A DNA stretch of 64,000 nucleotides from Kineosporia sp. NBRC 101731 (GTDB lineage: Bacteria > Actinomycetota > Actinomycetes > Actinomycetales > Kineosporiaceae). Positions 7,902-17,788 of this stretch are shown here, piece by piece; within the stretch, counting starts at the first letter, position 1, and each line of letters begins with the position of its first letter. A program made the translations under genes and the position numbers. The DNA lies in NCBI RefSeq assembly GCF_030269305.1, contig NZ_BSTC01000013.1:1-64000 (forward strand), given 5' to 3'. The notes beneath the pieces were generated by a model that did not search any database, was not told where the DNA came from, and worked only from the letters and a program-made list of their open reading frames with translations.

Positions 7902-9701
7902 GTGCTTCAGGAGATGCACCTGCGCGGTCTGGGCGTGATCGACGACGCGGTGCTGGAATTCAAGCCCGGACTGACCGTCGTCACGGGCGAGACCGGCGCC
8001 GGTAAAACAATGGTCGTGACCGGACTAGGCCTGCTCATGGGTGGTCGGGCGGATGCCGGGGCGGTCCGTGAGGGTTACCAGAGCGCCCTGGTCGAGGGCC
8101 GGCTCGTCCTCGATCCGAAGAACGCGGCGGTGACCAAGGCGATCGAGGCGGGCGCGGAGCTGGACGACGGCGACACGCTCGTCATCGCCCGTACGGTCTC
8201 GGCCGAGGGCCGGTCGCGGGCCCATGTCGGGGGGCGCGGTGTGCCCAACGGGCTGCTCGGCGAGATGGCCGGCGACCTGGTGGCGGTGCACGGGCAGAGC
8301 GACCAGATCCGGTTGCAGTCGCAGTCGCGCCAGCGGGAGTCGCTCGACCGCTTCGGTGGTGCCACGGTGGCGAAGGCGCTGGCGACCTACCGCAAGACCT
8401 ACGCCGAGATGCGCAAGCTCGACAAGAAGCACCGGGAGATCACCCAGCAGTTCGCCGAGCGCGCCGCGGAGGCCGAGCGGCTGCGCGCCGGGCTGGCGGA
8501 GATCGAGAAGGTCGCCCCGCAGCCGGGCGAGGACCACGAGCTGAAGGCCGAGTCGCAGCGCCTCTCGCACGCCGAGGGGCTGCAGCAGGCGGCGGCCACG
8601 GCCAACGAGGCCCTGTCGGGTGAGTCGGAGGGCAGCGGTTACGCCGTGGCCGCGCTGATGAACCAGGTCCGGCGGGCGCTCGAGGGCGGTGCCGCGCACG
8701 ACCCGGCCCTGGGCGAGCTGGGCCGGCGGGCGGCGGAGATCGGCTACCTGGTGGACGACCTGGCCACCGAGTGCGCGTCGTACGCGGCCGGGGTGGAGGC
8801 CGACCCGGTGCGCCTGGCCGGGGTGGAAGACCGGCGCGCCACGCTGAGCCATCTGGTGCGGGGCTACGGCGAGGACGTCGACGCCACACTGGCCTGGGCG
8901 CAGCAGGCGTCGGTGCGGCTGCTGGAGCTGGACAACGACGAGCAGTCGGTGGACGAGCTGGCCGAGCGGCTGCGTGAGCTGCGCAGCACACTGGCCCGGC
9001 ACGCGGTGGCGCTGACCAAGGCGCGGCGGGCGGCGGCGGCCCGGCTGGCCAAGGCCGTGACCGGCGAGCTGCAGGAACTGTCGATGGTCGGCTCCCGGCT
9101 GTTCGTGGAGGTGACGTACAAACCCGACGACGAGGGCCTGGTGCTGGAGTCGGACCACACGATCGACCTGATCGATCCGGCCGGTGACACCGCGACCATG
9201 CTGGGGCAGGGCCCGCCGGTGGCGTTCGGCCCGGACGGCGCCGACGAGATCGAGATGCTCCTCGCACCGCACCCCGGGGCGTCGCCGCGTCCGCTCGGCA
9301 AGGGCGCCTCGGGCGGTGAGCTGTCGCGCGTCATGCTCGGCCTGGAGGTCGTGCTCGGCGCGGTCGACCCGGTGCCCACGTTCGTGTTCGACGAGGTCGA
9401 CTCCGGGGTCGGCGGCAAGGCGGCGCTGGGTATCGGCCGGCGGCTGGCCCGGCTCGCCCGCAACAGTCAGGTGCTCGTGGTGACCCACCTGCCGCAGGTC
9501 GCGGCCTTCGCCGACCAGCACCTTCTGGTGCGCAAGGCGCTCAGCGGCGAGGTCACGAGCAGTGGCGTGCACACGCTCGACACCGAGGGCCGGATCCGTG
9601 AGCTTGCTCGCATGCTGGGCGGCCTGGAGGACTCCGGCTCGGCCCAGGCGCACGCGGAGGAACTGCTCGCGATGGCCGAGGCGGATCGGCAGCTGGTCTG
9701 A
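7902..9701 (+). CDS. recN: DNA repair protein RecN
   Basis: The 599-residue SMC-like ATPase acts early in double-strand break repair. Walker A GETGAGKTM is at ~29-37. A long central coiled coil follows. The C-terminal half has the ABC signature (KGASGGELSRVMLGLEV), Walker B (TFVFDEVDSGVGG) and the H-loop region VVTHLPQVAAFAD. I chose the GTG at 7902 (MLQEMHLRGLGVIDD); an ATG at 7914 is the alternative. Confidence 0.95.
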   Translation: MLQEMHLRGLGVIDDAVLEFKPGLTVVTGETGAGKTMVVTGLGLLMGGRADAGAVREGYQSALVEGRLVLDPKNAAVTKAIEAGAELDDGDTLVIARTVSAEGRSRAHVGGRGVPNGLLGEMAGDLVAVHGQSDQIRLQSQSRQRESLDRFGGATVAKALATYRKTYAEMRKLDKKHREITQQFAERAAEAERLRAGLAEIEKVAPQPGEDHELKAESQRLSHAEGLQQAAATANEALSGESEGSGYAVAALMNQVRRALEGGAAHDPALGELGRRAAEIGYLVDDLATECASYAAGVEADPVRLAGVEDRRATLSHLVRGYGEDVDATLAWAQQASVRLLELDNDEQSVDELAERLRELRSTLARHAVALTKARRAAAARLAKAVTGELQELSMVGSRLFVEVTYKPDDEGLVLESDHTIDLIDPAGDTATMLGQGPPVAFGPDGADEIEMLLAPHPGASPRPLGKGASGGELSRVMLGLEVVLGAVDPVPTFVFDEVDSGVGGKAALGIGRRLARLARNSQVLVVTHLPQVAAFADQHLLVRKALSGEVTSSGVHTLDTEGRIRELARMLGGLEDSGSAQAHAEELLAMAEADRQLV

Positions 9702-9844
9702 GGTTTCCCGGCCCTGACGATGCGTCACCCGGGTGATCCTCGGGACCAGAACCGGGTTCTGATCCGGGTGATCGGTTCCGAATCGTTGTCATCCGGAACC
9801 TTCCGCGTCCAAAGGACCGAGCCGGACATGGCACGATCGGACCC

Positions 9845-11083
9845 GTGAAGTTGCCGTCCCTCTCCCGTGGCCGCCGTCCCGAGCCGGCGGAAGGCCCGGG
9901 CGTCCACGGCGTCGCAAAGGTCGACAGTCGCACGAAAGACCTGACCAAGCGCCTGAAGCCGGGCGATATCGCGATCATCAACCACACCGATATCGACCGG
10001 GTGGCTGCCGACGCGCTGGTCGGCGTGCGGCCGGCCGCGGTGGTGAACGCGGCGGCCAGCATCTCCGGCCGCTACCCGAACCTCGGCCCGCAGATCCTGC
10101 TCGCGGCCGGTGTGCTCCTGATCGACGGCGTGGGCGAGTCCGTCCTCACCACGATCACCGAGGGCACCCGGATCCGGATCGACGGCAACGAGATCTGGGT
10201 CGACGGCAAGGTGGTGGCCCGCGGCACGAAGCAGGACGCCGCCACGGTCTCCGCCGCGATGGACGACGCCCGCGCCGGGCTCAACGTGCAGCTCGAGGCG
10301 TTCGCGGCGAACACCATGGAGTACCTGAAGAAGGAGCGCGACCTGCTCCTGGACGGTGTCGGCGTGCCTGACGTGAAGACGTCGTTCGAGGGCCGGCAGT
10401 CGCTCATCGTGGTGCGCGGGTACCACTACAAGGAAGACCTGGCCACGCTGCGCCCGTACATCCGCGAGTACCGTCCGGTGCTCGTCGGGGTGGACGGCGG
10501 GGCCGACGCCATCCTGGAGGCCGGCTATGCCCCCGACATGATCGTCGGTGACATGGACTCGGTCTCTGACAAGGCATTGACCTGCGGCGCCGAGATCGTC
10601 GTGCACGCCTACCGGGACGGCAACGCGCCCGGCCTGGTGCGGGTGCGCGAACTCGGTGTCGACCCGGTGGTGTTCCCGGCCACCGGTACCAGCGAAGACG
10701 TCGCGATGCTGCTGGCCGACGACAAGGGCGCCTCGCTCATCGTCGCCGTCGGCACGCACGCCACCCTGGTCGAGTTCCTCGACAAGGGCCGCGCCGGCAT
10801 GGCCAGCACCTTCCTGACCCGCCTGCGTGTCGGCACCAAACTCGTCGACGCCAAGGGCGTGTCCCGGCTCTACCGCCAGCGCATCAGCAACTGGCAGCTC
10901 GCCGTCCTGGCGATCGCCGGGCTGGTCGCGCTGGGTGTCGCGCTCGCCTCGACCGAGGGCGGGCAGACGTTCTATTCGCTGATCGGGGCACGCTGGGACG
11001 ACCTGACCTCCTGGGTGCAGGGCTGGTTCACCGATCCTGCACCGGAAGCACTGACGCAGAACTGGCGGGGATTCCTCAGCTGA
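9845..11083 (+). CDS. steA: SteA-type septation/cell-envelope protein (TPK-like fold)
   Basis: The 412-residue protein matches the actinobacterial SteA family: a thiamin-pyrophosphokinase-like domain (VGVDGGADAILEAGYAPDMI, VGDMDSVSD) plus a C-terminal membrane helix (~350-370, WQLAVLAIAGLVALGVALAS). In Corynebacterium SteA acts with SteB in septal peptidoglycan remodelling. Here the steA stop (TGA) shares its last A with the steB ATG at 11083, so the pair is coupled. The pairing supports the assignment. Confidence 0.88.
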   Translation: MKLPSLSRGRRPEPAEGPGVHGVAKVDSRTKDLTKRLKPGDIAIINHTDIDRVAADALVGVRPAAVVNAAASISGRYPNLGPQILLAAGVLLIDGVGESVLTTITEGTRIRIDGNEIWVDGKVVARGTKQDAATVSAAMDDARAGLNVQLEAFAANTMEYLKKERDLLLDGVGVPDVKTSFEGRQSLIVVRGYHYKEDLATLRPYIREYRPVLVGVDGGADAILEAGYAPDMIVGDMDSVSDKALTCGAEIVVHAYRDGNAPGLVRVRELGVDPVVFPATGTSEDVAMLLADDKGASLIVAVGTHATLVEFLDKGRAGMASTFLTRLRVGTKLVDAKGVSRLYRQRISNWQLAVLAIAGLVALGVALASTEGGQTFYSLIGARWDDLTSWVQGWFTDPAPEALTQNWRGFLS

Positions 11084-12105
11084 TGATCGATTTCCGGTAC
11101 CACCTCGTTTCCCTCATCTCGGTGTTCCTGGCCCTCGCGGTCGGCATCGTGCTGGGCGCCGGGCCGCTCCAGGACTCCATCGGCTCCACGCTGACCGAGC
11201 AGGTCAACGCGCTGCGCCTGGACCGCGACGACCTGCGTGACCAGCTGGCCACGGCGAACTCGGCCGTGACCCACCGCGACGAGTTCGCCCAGGCCACCAC
11301 GCCCGCCCTGGTCGCGGGGGCGCTGACCGGCCGCTCGATCGTCGTCGTCACCCTGCCCGGGGTGGAGGACGACGTGATCGAGCCGCTGACCGATGCGGTG
11401 ACCACGGCCGGCGGCAGCGTCACCGGCCGTATCAACATCGGCGAGGACTGGACCGCCTCCGACAAGGAGACGGGCCGCACCGACGCGCTCAGCACCCTCA
11501 CCGGGAAGCTGCCCAGCGGATACGTGCCCACCGACGGCAGCACCAGCGAGCGTCTGGCCCAGACGCTGTCGACCTCGGTCGTCACCTCGGTCAGCGACAC
11601 CGCCTCGGGTGACACCGCCGACGCCGCGACCGCGCTGAGCGGCCTGACCGACGCCGGCCTGATCGAGGTCGACGGCAGTGTGAACGGCCTGGCCTCGGCC
11701 GCCCTGGTGGTGGTCCCGGCCAACCCGGACGCCATCAGCGACGCCTCGTCCACGGCCGGGGTCGGCGGCGACAGCGTGCCCGCCTACGTCTCCCTGGTCG
11801 CCAAGCTCGACTCCAGCGGTGGTGGCGCGGTGGCCACCGGCCCGGCCTCGGCCGCGACCAGCGGCGGCGTGCTCGACTCGATCCGCGACGACAAGACGGT
11901 GGAGGCCGAGGTGTCCACCGTCGACACCGGCTCGACCGCGATGGGGGTGGCGTCTGCCGTGCTCGCCCTGCAGGAACAGCTCGCCGGGGGATCCGGCTCG
12001 TACGGCTTCGCCGAGGGGGTGGACGACATCCTGCCGCCGATCACGGTGCGCCCGGTCGAGACCCCCACCACCGAGAGCACGACCAAGAAGAAGGGCGACA
12101 AGTGA
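11083..12105 (+). CDS. steB: SteB / MctB-family envelope protein
   Basis: The 340-residue protein has one N-terminal transmembrane helix (LVSLISVFLALAVGIVLGAG) followed by a coiled-coil region and a long extracytoplasmic domain. The family is annotated both as copper transporter MctB (Mycobacterium) and SteB (Corynebacterium). Physical coupling to steA favours the SteB role in cell separation. The C-terminus is Thr/Lys-rich (TTESTTKKKGDK). Confidence 0.85.
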   Translation: MIDFRYHLVSLISVFLALAVGIVLGAGPLQDSIGSTLTEQVNALRLDRDDLRDQLATANSAVTHRDEFAQATTPALVAGALTGRSIVVVTLPGVEDDVIEPLTDAVTTAGGSVTGRINIGEDWTASDKETGRTDALSTLTGKLPSGYVPTDGSTSERLAQTLSTSVVTSVSDTASGDTADAATALSGLTDAGLIEVDGSVNGLASAALVVVPANPDAISDASSTAGVGGDSVPAYVSLVAKLDSSGGGAVATGPASAATSGGVLDSIRDDKTVEAEVSTVDTGSTAMGVASAVLALQEQLAGGSGSYGFAEGVDDILPPITVRPVETPTTESTTKKKGDK

Positions 12106-12962
12106 TCCGCCGGTTGCTCGTCGCCGGGGGCGCCGCCCTCGCTGCCCGGGGTGCCTGGGAACTCCTGCTGAAGAACCCGCCCGGCGGCCGGAAGCTGTGG
12201 GAGCGCACCAATCACCGCGGCGAGACACTGACCCTGCTCGAGGGCCCGGCCTACACATTGGGCGCGGCTGCGGCCACGGTGCTGACGCCCGGCATCCCGG
12301 CCCGGGTGAAGACCGCCGCCGTGGTCGCCACGGTGGGCGGCGGCACGTTCGGCGCGATCGACGACCTGCGCGAGACCGGTCAGAGCAAGGGCCTGCGCGG
12401 TCACCTCGGTGAGCTCGCGCGTGGCCACGTCACCACCGGTGGGCTGAAGGTGCTCGGCATCGGGGCGACCGGTCTGGTCGTGGCGCTGCTGGTGCCCTCC
12501 CGCCGCGACCGGGGCGATTCCGGCCTGGTCGTGCGCGGTCTGGGCGCCGCCACCGACACGCTGGTCTCCGGTGCCGTGGTGGCCGGCTCCGCGAACCTGA
12601 TGAACCTGTTCGACCTGCGGCCCGGCCGTGCCATCAAGGTGGCGCTGTTGTTCGCGCCCGCCGCTTCGGGGGGATCGCCGGCGGGCCGTCTGGTCGCCGT
12701 CGCCTGCGGAGCCGGGGCCGGGTTGCTGCCCGTCGACCTGGCCGAGAAGGCCATGCTCGGAGACACCGGTGCCAACGCCGCCGGCGCGCTGCTCGGCACC
12801 GCGGCCATCACCGGCCTGGGTCGCAAGGGCCAGCTGGCCGTGCTGGCCGTGGTCGGCGGTCTGACCCTGGCCAGCGAGAAGGTCAGCTTCACCAAGGTGA
12901 TCGCGCGGACGCCGGTGCTGCGCGAGCTCGACCAACTGGGCCGACGCCCCGCCCAGCAGTAG
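12102..12962 (+). CDS. divergent MraY/WecA-like (GT4 family) membrane protein
   Basis: The 286-residue polytopic protein starts with GTG overlapping steB by 4 bp. Two segments resemble the polyprenyl-phosphate N-acetylhexosamine-1-phosphate transferase family: GAIDDLRE (like the catalytic DD loop), and NLMNLFDLRPGRAIK and LGDTGANAAG (like the NxxNxxDG.. and LGDxG loops). It is shorter than MraY (usually ~350 residues), so some helices are missing and activity is uncertain. Its place between steB and murJ suggests an envelope role. Confidence 0.65.
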   Translation: MIRRLLVAGGAALAARGAWELLLKNPPGGRKLWERTNHRGETLTLLEGPAYTLGAAAATVLTPGIPARVKTAAVVATVGGGTFGAIDDLRETGQSKGLRGHLGELARGHVTTGGLKVLGIGATGLVVALLVPSRRDRGDSGLVVRGLGAATDTLVSGAVVAGSANLMNLFDLRPGRAIKVALLFAPAASGGSPAGRLVAVACGAGAGLLPVDLAEKAMLGDTGANAAGALLGTAAITGLGRKGQLAVLAVVGGLTLASEKVSFTKVIARTPVLRELDQLGRRPAQQ

Positions 12963-13010
12963 CCGTAGCAGCCGTAGCAGCTACCGCCCCTTCTCCTCCG
13001 TTCTCCTCCG

Positions 13011-13097
13011 TTGGTGATCATGCAAAACCTCCCCAGTCTTCTAGAACTCCTGAGCGAAGAGTTCTAGAACTCCGGGGAGGTTTTGCATGATCACCAA
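13011..13097. repeat. long palindromic intergenic element, copy 1
   Basis: The 87-bp segment is an inverted repeat. The outer arms are 24 bp and perfect (13011-13034 and 13074-13097, containing TGATCATGCAAAACCTCCCC). The inner arms are 11 bp (TTCTAGAACTC at 13039-13049 and its complement at 13059-13069) around a 9-nt loop. It fills the gap between the MraY-like gene and murJ. A close relative occurs at 30651-30731. It could act as a terminator, but the shared primary sequence suggests a mobile or regulatory repeat family. Confidence 0.85.
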
Positions 13098-13141
13098 CAA
13101 AAAAGAAGCATTGATGACGACGACCAGGGAGGGCTGCGGCG

Positions 13142-14836
13142 GTGAGCGCTGACGACCTGACGCCCACACCAGCCACGCCCACACCAGCCACGCCCACACC
13201 CGTCCCCGGAACGCCACCCCCCGCGTCCTCAGCCGGATCGGTCGGGAGGGGCCTGCTCGCCTCGGCCGCGCTGATCGCCGCCGTGACCGTGGTGGCTCGT
13301 GTGGTCGGGTTCGGGCGCTGGCTGTCGTTCTCCACCGGGGTCGGGTCGTACGGTGTGGGGGAGGCCTACTCCTCGGCGAATCTCCTGCCCAACGTGCTCT
13401 ACGAAGTGGTCGCGGGCGGTGCCCTGGCGAGCGCCGTGGTGCCGTTGTTGGCGGGTCCGCTGGCGCGTGGCAACCGGGTGGAGATCGACCGGATCGTCTC
13501 GGCGCTGATCGGCTGGGTGCTGGTGGTGCTCGTGCCGCTGTCGGTGGTACTCGCGCTGCTGGCCGGGCCGTTGTCGAAGGTGCTCGTCGACGGGGACATC
13601 GATGGGCAACGGGCTCTCGTCGCCCGGATGATCGCCGTGTTCGCCCCGCAGGTGGCCCTCTACGGCATCGGTGTGGTGCTGACCGGCGCCCTGACAGCCC
13701 ACCGGCGCTTCTTCTGGCCCGCGGCCGCGCCCCTGCTGTCGAGCCTCGTGGTGATTGTGGCCTATCAGGTCTACGGCGCACTGACCGTGTCGAAGCAGGA
13801 AGTGGCCACCCTTCCCGGAGGAGCGGAGGCATGGCTGGCCTGGGGCACGACCGCCGGGGTCGCGGTGATGACTCTGCCGTTGCTGGTGCCGATCCGGAAG
13901 GCCGGCATCCGCATCCGTCCCACCCTGACCTTTCCGTCGGGGGTGGCCCGCCGGGGCCTGGCCCTCGCCGCGGCCGGCATCTCCGCGCTCCTGGCCCAGC
14001 AGGCGTCCCTACTGGTGGCCCTGCTCCTGGCCAACCACAGTGACATGGTCGGCGCCTACATTGTCTTCCAGTACACCCAGGCCGTCTACCTGCTGCCCTA
14101 CGCCGTACTCGCCGTGCCGCTGGCGACCAGCGCGTTCCCGCGTCTGGCCGAACGGGCGAACCTGGGTGACCACGCCGGTTTCGCCGCGACCGCCGCGAGC
14201 AGTACCCGCCTGGTGGTGCTGGTCTCGCTGTTCGGCACGGCCGTGCTGGCCGGTGCCGCCGTGCCGGTGGGGGAGTTCTTCACTGCGATCGACAGGTCGG
14301 GCAAGAGCTCGCAGGCCCTCGCCTCGATGGGTACGGCGCTCACCGTGATGGCCCCGGGCCTGATCGGCTTCGCGCTGATCGCCCACATCGGCCGCGCCCT
14401 CTACGCCCGCGAGCGCGGCCGGGCCGCGGCCGTCGCGACCGCCGCGGGCTGGGGCGTCGTGATCGTCGGCTCGGTGGTCGGGGTCCGTGTCACCTCGGTC
14501 GTGACCGGGCTGGCGTGGGGCAACACGATCGGCATGAGTGTCGCCGGACTGCTGCTGGTGCTGGCATTGCGCCGGGTGGCCGGTCCGGGTTCCACGGAGG
14601 GCCTGGGACGGCTCGTGCTGCTGGCCGGGCTCGCGGCCCTGGCCGCCGCGGCCGCCGGGCAGGGGGTGTCCCACCTGGTGCTCGACGGGCGGGCCGCGAC
14701 CGTGGTCTGGAGTCTGGTGGCCGGTGTGCTCGCCGGTGCGGTGGCGACGGGTGTGTTCGGTGTGCTCCTCGCGGTGCTGGACCGCAAGAATCTGGGCATG
14801 CTGACCGAACGGATCTTGCGGAGGAGCAACTCTTGA
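13142..14836 (+). CDS. murJ: lipid II flippase MurJ (MVF family)
   Basis: The 564-residue polytopic protein (about 14 membrane helices) starts with a ~35-residue Pro/Thr-rich cytoplasmic tail containing PTPATPTPATPTP. MVF hallmarks are RVVGFGRWLSFSTGVG and GEAYSSANLLPNVLYEVVAG near the N-terminus. MurJ flips lipid II across the membrane for peptidoglycan synthesis. In many actinobacteria MurJ is fused to a pseudokinase domain; this one ends soon after the last helix, so that domain is absent. The start is GTG at 13142 with GGGAGGG upstream. Confidence 0.93.
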   Translation: MSADDLTPTPATPTPATPTPVPGTPPPASSAGSVGRGLLASAALIAAVTVVARVVGFGRWLSFSTGVGSYGVGEAYSSANLLPNVLYEVVAGGALASAVVPLLAGPLARGNRVEIDRIVSALIGWVLVVLVPLSVVLALLAGPLSKVLVDGDIDGQRALVARMIAVFAPQVALYGIGVVLTGALTAHRRFFWPAAAPLLSSLVVIVAYQVYGALTVSKQEVATLPGGAEAWLAWGTTAGVAVMTLPLLVPIRKAGIRIRPTLTFPSGVARRGLALAAAGISALLAQQASLLVALLLANHSDMVGAYIVFQYTQAVYLLPYAVLAVPLATSAFPRLAERANLGDHAGFAATAASSTRLVVLVSLFGTAVLAGAAVPVGEFFTAIDRSGKSSQALASMGTALTVMAPGLIGFALIAHIGRALYARERGRAAAVATAAGWGVVIVGSVVGVRVTSVVTGLAWGNTIGMSVAGLLLVLALRRVAGPGSTEGLGRLVLLAGLAALAAAAAGQGVSHLVLDGRAATVVWSLVAGVLAGAVATGVFGVLLAVLDRKNLGMLTERILRRSNS

Positions 14837-15945
14837 GTGCTGATCGTGTTCTGCTCGTCACCGGACCGGCCACCGGCGGTGTCGCCGGGCACGTGGCCGG
14901 GCTGGCGTCCGGCCTGGCCGGACTGGGCTGGGACGTCGCGGTGTTCACCAGTCCGGTGACGGCCAACCGGCTGCCCACGACGGGTGTCCGGGTGTTCCCG
15001 GAGTGGCCCACCGGGCGGCACAACGTGCGGACCGCCCTGGAGACCCTGCGCGGTCTCATCGCCGGCGCCACCGTGGTGCACGCTCATGGCCACCAGGCCG
15101 GGCTGCTGACGGTGCTGGCTGCCGCCACGCTCGGCCAACGCCGTCGCCCGGTGATTGTGACCTGGCACAACGCCGTCCTGGGCAGCGGTCCCAAGCGTCG
15201 CGTGCAGGCCCTCGCCGAACAGGTCCAGGCCCGGCAGGCCGACCTGGTCACCGGGGCCTCGTCCGACCTGGTCGAGCGGGCCCGGGCCCTGGGCGCGAAA
15301 AACCCGGAGCTGACGATCGTGTCGGCGCAGGCGCCCGAGCCACGGACACAGGGGAGCTCACCGGCGTCCCCCGTTGGCCTCGACAGCGGCCTCGAGCCGC
15401 GTCGCGGACCCCTGGTGCTCACCGTGTCGCGGATCGCCCCGCAGAAGCGCCTGGACGTGCTCGTGGACGCCGCCGCGCTGCTGTCGGCGGACGTGCTCGG
15501 CGTGCGCTGGGCCGTCGCGGGTGACGGTGACCTGGAGCTCCTGGACGAACTGGAGCGGCAGCGCAACCGCGCGAACGCTCCCGTGGTCTTCCTGGGGCGC
15601 CGCGAGGACGTGCCCGCGCTGCTGGAGGAGGCCGACGTGTTCGCCCTGTCCAGCGACTGGGAGGCCCGTCCGCTGGCGGTGCAGGAGGCGATGGCCGCCG
15701 GGGTGCCGGTGGTCGCCACCGCCGTGGGCGGGGTCTGCGACCTGCTCGCCGACGCCGGTGCGCTCGTGCAGCCCGGTTCGGCACCGGCGCTCGCGGCCGC
15801 GGTGAAGGAACTGCTGAACGATCCGCTGCGGGCAGCCGATCTTGCGCAGCGGGCTCGAGCCCGGGTGGCGTCGCTGCCCGACGAGGACGAGGTCACGCAG
15901 GGTTGGTCGGATCGATACCGGCAGTTGGTCCCCGCGTCCAGATGA
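14833..15945 (+). CDS. glycosyltransferase family 4 protein
   Basis: The 370-residue GT-B enzyme has an N-terminal Rossmann domain (VLLVTGPATGGVAGHVAGLA) and a C-terminal nucleotide-sugar domain (LTVSRIAPQKRLDVLVDAAA, then SSDWEARPLAVQEAMAAGVP with the E-x7-E donor motif). The likely start is TTG at 14833, preceded by GAGGAG, overlapping the murJ stop by 4 bp. Coupling to murJ suggests a role in cell-envelope glycan or lipid synthesis; the acceptor is unknown. Confidence 0.85.
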   Translation: MSADRVLLVTGPATGGVAGHVAGLASGLAGLGWDVAVFTSPVTANRLPTTGVRVFPEWPTGRHNVRTALETLRGLIAGATVVHAHGHQAGLLTVLAAATLGQRRRPVIVTWHNAVLGSGPKRRVQALAEQVQARQADLVTGASSDLVERARALGAKNPELTIVSAQAPEPRTQGSSPASPVGLDSGLEPRRGPLVLTVSRIAPQKRLDVLVDAAALLSADVLGVRWAVAGDGDLELLDELERQRNRANAPVVFLGRREDVPALLEEADVFALSSDWEARPLAVQEAMAAGVPVVATAVGGVCDLLADAGALVQPGSAPALAAAVKELLNDPLRAADLAQRARARVASLPDEDEVTQGWSDRYRQLVPASR

Positions 15946-16045
15946 GTTGGATCCCGCCCTGAAATATGGGAAGTTCCGTTCGCTTCCGGGCGAACGGGAC
16001 GGGCGGGTCCACGGGTCCCCGCAGACCCTGATAACGTGAAAGCCC

Positions 16046-17788
16046 GTGGCTCAGCGGATACCAGAACACACCAAGCAGATCTTCGTCACGGGTGGCGTCG
16101 CCTCTTCTCTCGGCAAGGGGCTGTCGGCTTCCAGCCTGGGTCACCTTCTCCGGGCCCGCGGCTTGCGCGTCGCGATGCAGAAGCTCGACCCATACCTGAA
16201 TGTCGACCCCGGCACGATGAACCCGTTCCAGCACGGCGAGGTCTTCGTGACCGACGACGGTGCCGAGACGGACCTCGACATCGGGCACTACGAGCGTTTC
16301 CTCGACGTGGAGTTCGGCCAGTCGGCCAACGTGACCACGGGCCAGGTCTACTCGTCCGTGATCGCCAAGGAGCGCCGGGGCGAGTACCTCGGCGACACCG
16401 TGCAGGTCATCCCGCACATCACTGACGAGATCAAGTCGCGGATGCGGGCCCAGGCCAGCGTCGCCGACGTGATCATCACCGAGATCGGTGGCACCGTCGG
16501 TGACATCGAGTCGCTGCCGTTCCTCGAGGCCGCCCGTCAGGTGCGCCGCGAGGTGGGGCGCGACAACGTCCTCTTCATCCACGTCTCCCTGGTGCCCTAC
16601 CTGGCCCCCAGCGGCGAGCTGAAGACCAAGCCCACCCAGCACTCGGTGGCGGCCCTGCGCAACATCGGCATCCAGCCGGACGCGCTGATCTGCCGCTCCG
16701 ACCGCGACATCCCCGAGAGCATGAAGCGCAAGATCGCGCTGACCTGCGACGTCGACCTCGAGGCGGTTGTCACCTGCGCCGACGCGCCGTCCATCTACGA
16801 CATCCCCAAGGTGCTGCACTCCGAGGGACTCGACGCCTTCGTGGTGCGCCGCCTGAACCTGTCGTTCCGCGATGTCGAGTGGGACGACTGGAACGAGCTG
16901 CTGCGCCGGGTGCACCAGCCGCGGCACCGGATCGACCTGGCCCTGGTGGGTAAGTACATCGACCTGCCCGACGCCTACCTGTCGGTCACCGAGGCCCTGC
17001 GCGCCGGTGGCTTCGACCAGGACGCCAAGGTCAACATCCGCTGGGTCGCCGCCGACACCTGCGCGACCCGTGAGGGCGCGGCCAAGGCCCTGCGCGGCGT
17101 CGACGCGATCTGCGTGCCGGGTGGTTTCGGCGTGCGGGGGATCGAGGGCAAGCTCGGCGCCCTGACCTACGCCCGGGAGAACCAGATCCCCACCCTGGGA
17201 CTGTGTCTCGGCCTCCAGGCGATGGTGATCGAGTACGCCCGCAGCGTCGCCGGCCTGGCCGGTGCCAGCAGCACCGAGTTCGAGCCGGACGCGAAGCACC
17301 CGGTCATCGCCACCATGGACGAGCAGAAACACATCGTCTCGGGCGACGGCGACATGGGCGGCACCATGCGCCTGGGTGCCTACCCGGCCGTGCTCGCCGA
17401 GGGCAGCATCGTGCGTGAGGTGTACGGCAGCGCCAAGGTCTCCGAGCGTCACCGGCACCGCTACGAGGTCAACAACAACTACCTCAAGCAGCTTGAGGAC
17501 GCGGGTCTCTCCTTCTCCGGGATGTCCCCCGACCGGTCGCTGGTCGAGTTCGTGGAGCTTCCTCGCGAGGTGCACCCGTACTACGTGGGCACCCAGGCCC
17601 ACCCCGAGTTCAAGTCCCGCCCCGATCGGGCGCACCCGCTGTTCGCCGGGCTCATCGCCGCGGCCGTCGACCGGCAGCGCGCCGAGCGGCTGGTCGACGT
17701 CGAGACGCCGCGGGCGGCAGACGCGGACTCACCGGCCGAGGCCGGCGAGGACACCGATTCCCAGACGACTGAGACGGTGACCGCGTGA
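16046..17788 (+). CDS. pyrG: CTP synthase
   Basis: The 580-residue enzyme makes CTP from UTP, ATP and glutamine. The N-terminal amidoligase domain has [17 protein letters not shown] (P-loop region) and [20 protein letters not shown]. The C-terminal class-I glutamine amidotransferase domain has the nucleophile C387 in GLCLGLQAM and H519/E521 in AHPEF. A GTG start at 16046 gives the family length. A short acidic tail follows the last conserved block. Confidence 0.97.
   Translation: MAQRIPEHTKQIFVTGGVASSLGKGLSASSLGHLLRARGLRVAMQKLDPYLNVDPGTMNPFQHGEVFVTDDGAETDLDIGHYERFLDVEFGQSANVTTGQVYSSVIAKERRGEYLGDTVQVIPHITDEIKSRMRAQASVADVIITEIGGTVGDIESLPFLEAARQVRREVGRDNVLFIHVSLVPYLAPSGELKTKPTQHSVAALRNIGIQPDALICRSDRDIPESMKRKIALTCDVDLEAVVTCADAPSIYDIPKVLHSEGLDAFVVRRLNLSFRDVEWDDWNELLRRVHQPRHRIDLALVGKYIDLPDAYLSVTEALRAGGFDQDAKVNIRWVAADTCATREGAAKALRGVDAICVPGGFGVRGIEGKLGALTYARENQIPTLGLCLGLQAMVIEYARSVAGLAGASSTEFEPDAKHPVIATMDEQKHIVSGDGDMGGTMRLGAYPAVLAEGSIVREVYGSAKVSERHRHRYEVNNNYLKQLEDAGLSFSGMSPDRSLVEFVELPREVHPYYVGTQAHPEFKSRPDRAHPLFAGLIAAAVDRQRAERLVDVETPRAADADSPAEAGEDTDSQTTETVTA

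Noticed and set aside
11083-12105. copper transporter annotation for SteB
   Set aside because: The MctB name is possible, but translational coupling to steA and linkage to murJ favour the cell-separation role; there are no obvious Cys/Met copper motifs.
15893-17635. 580-residue minus-strand open frame opposite pyrG
   Set aside because: Shadow of the pyrG codons; no recognisable motifs.
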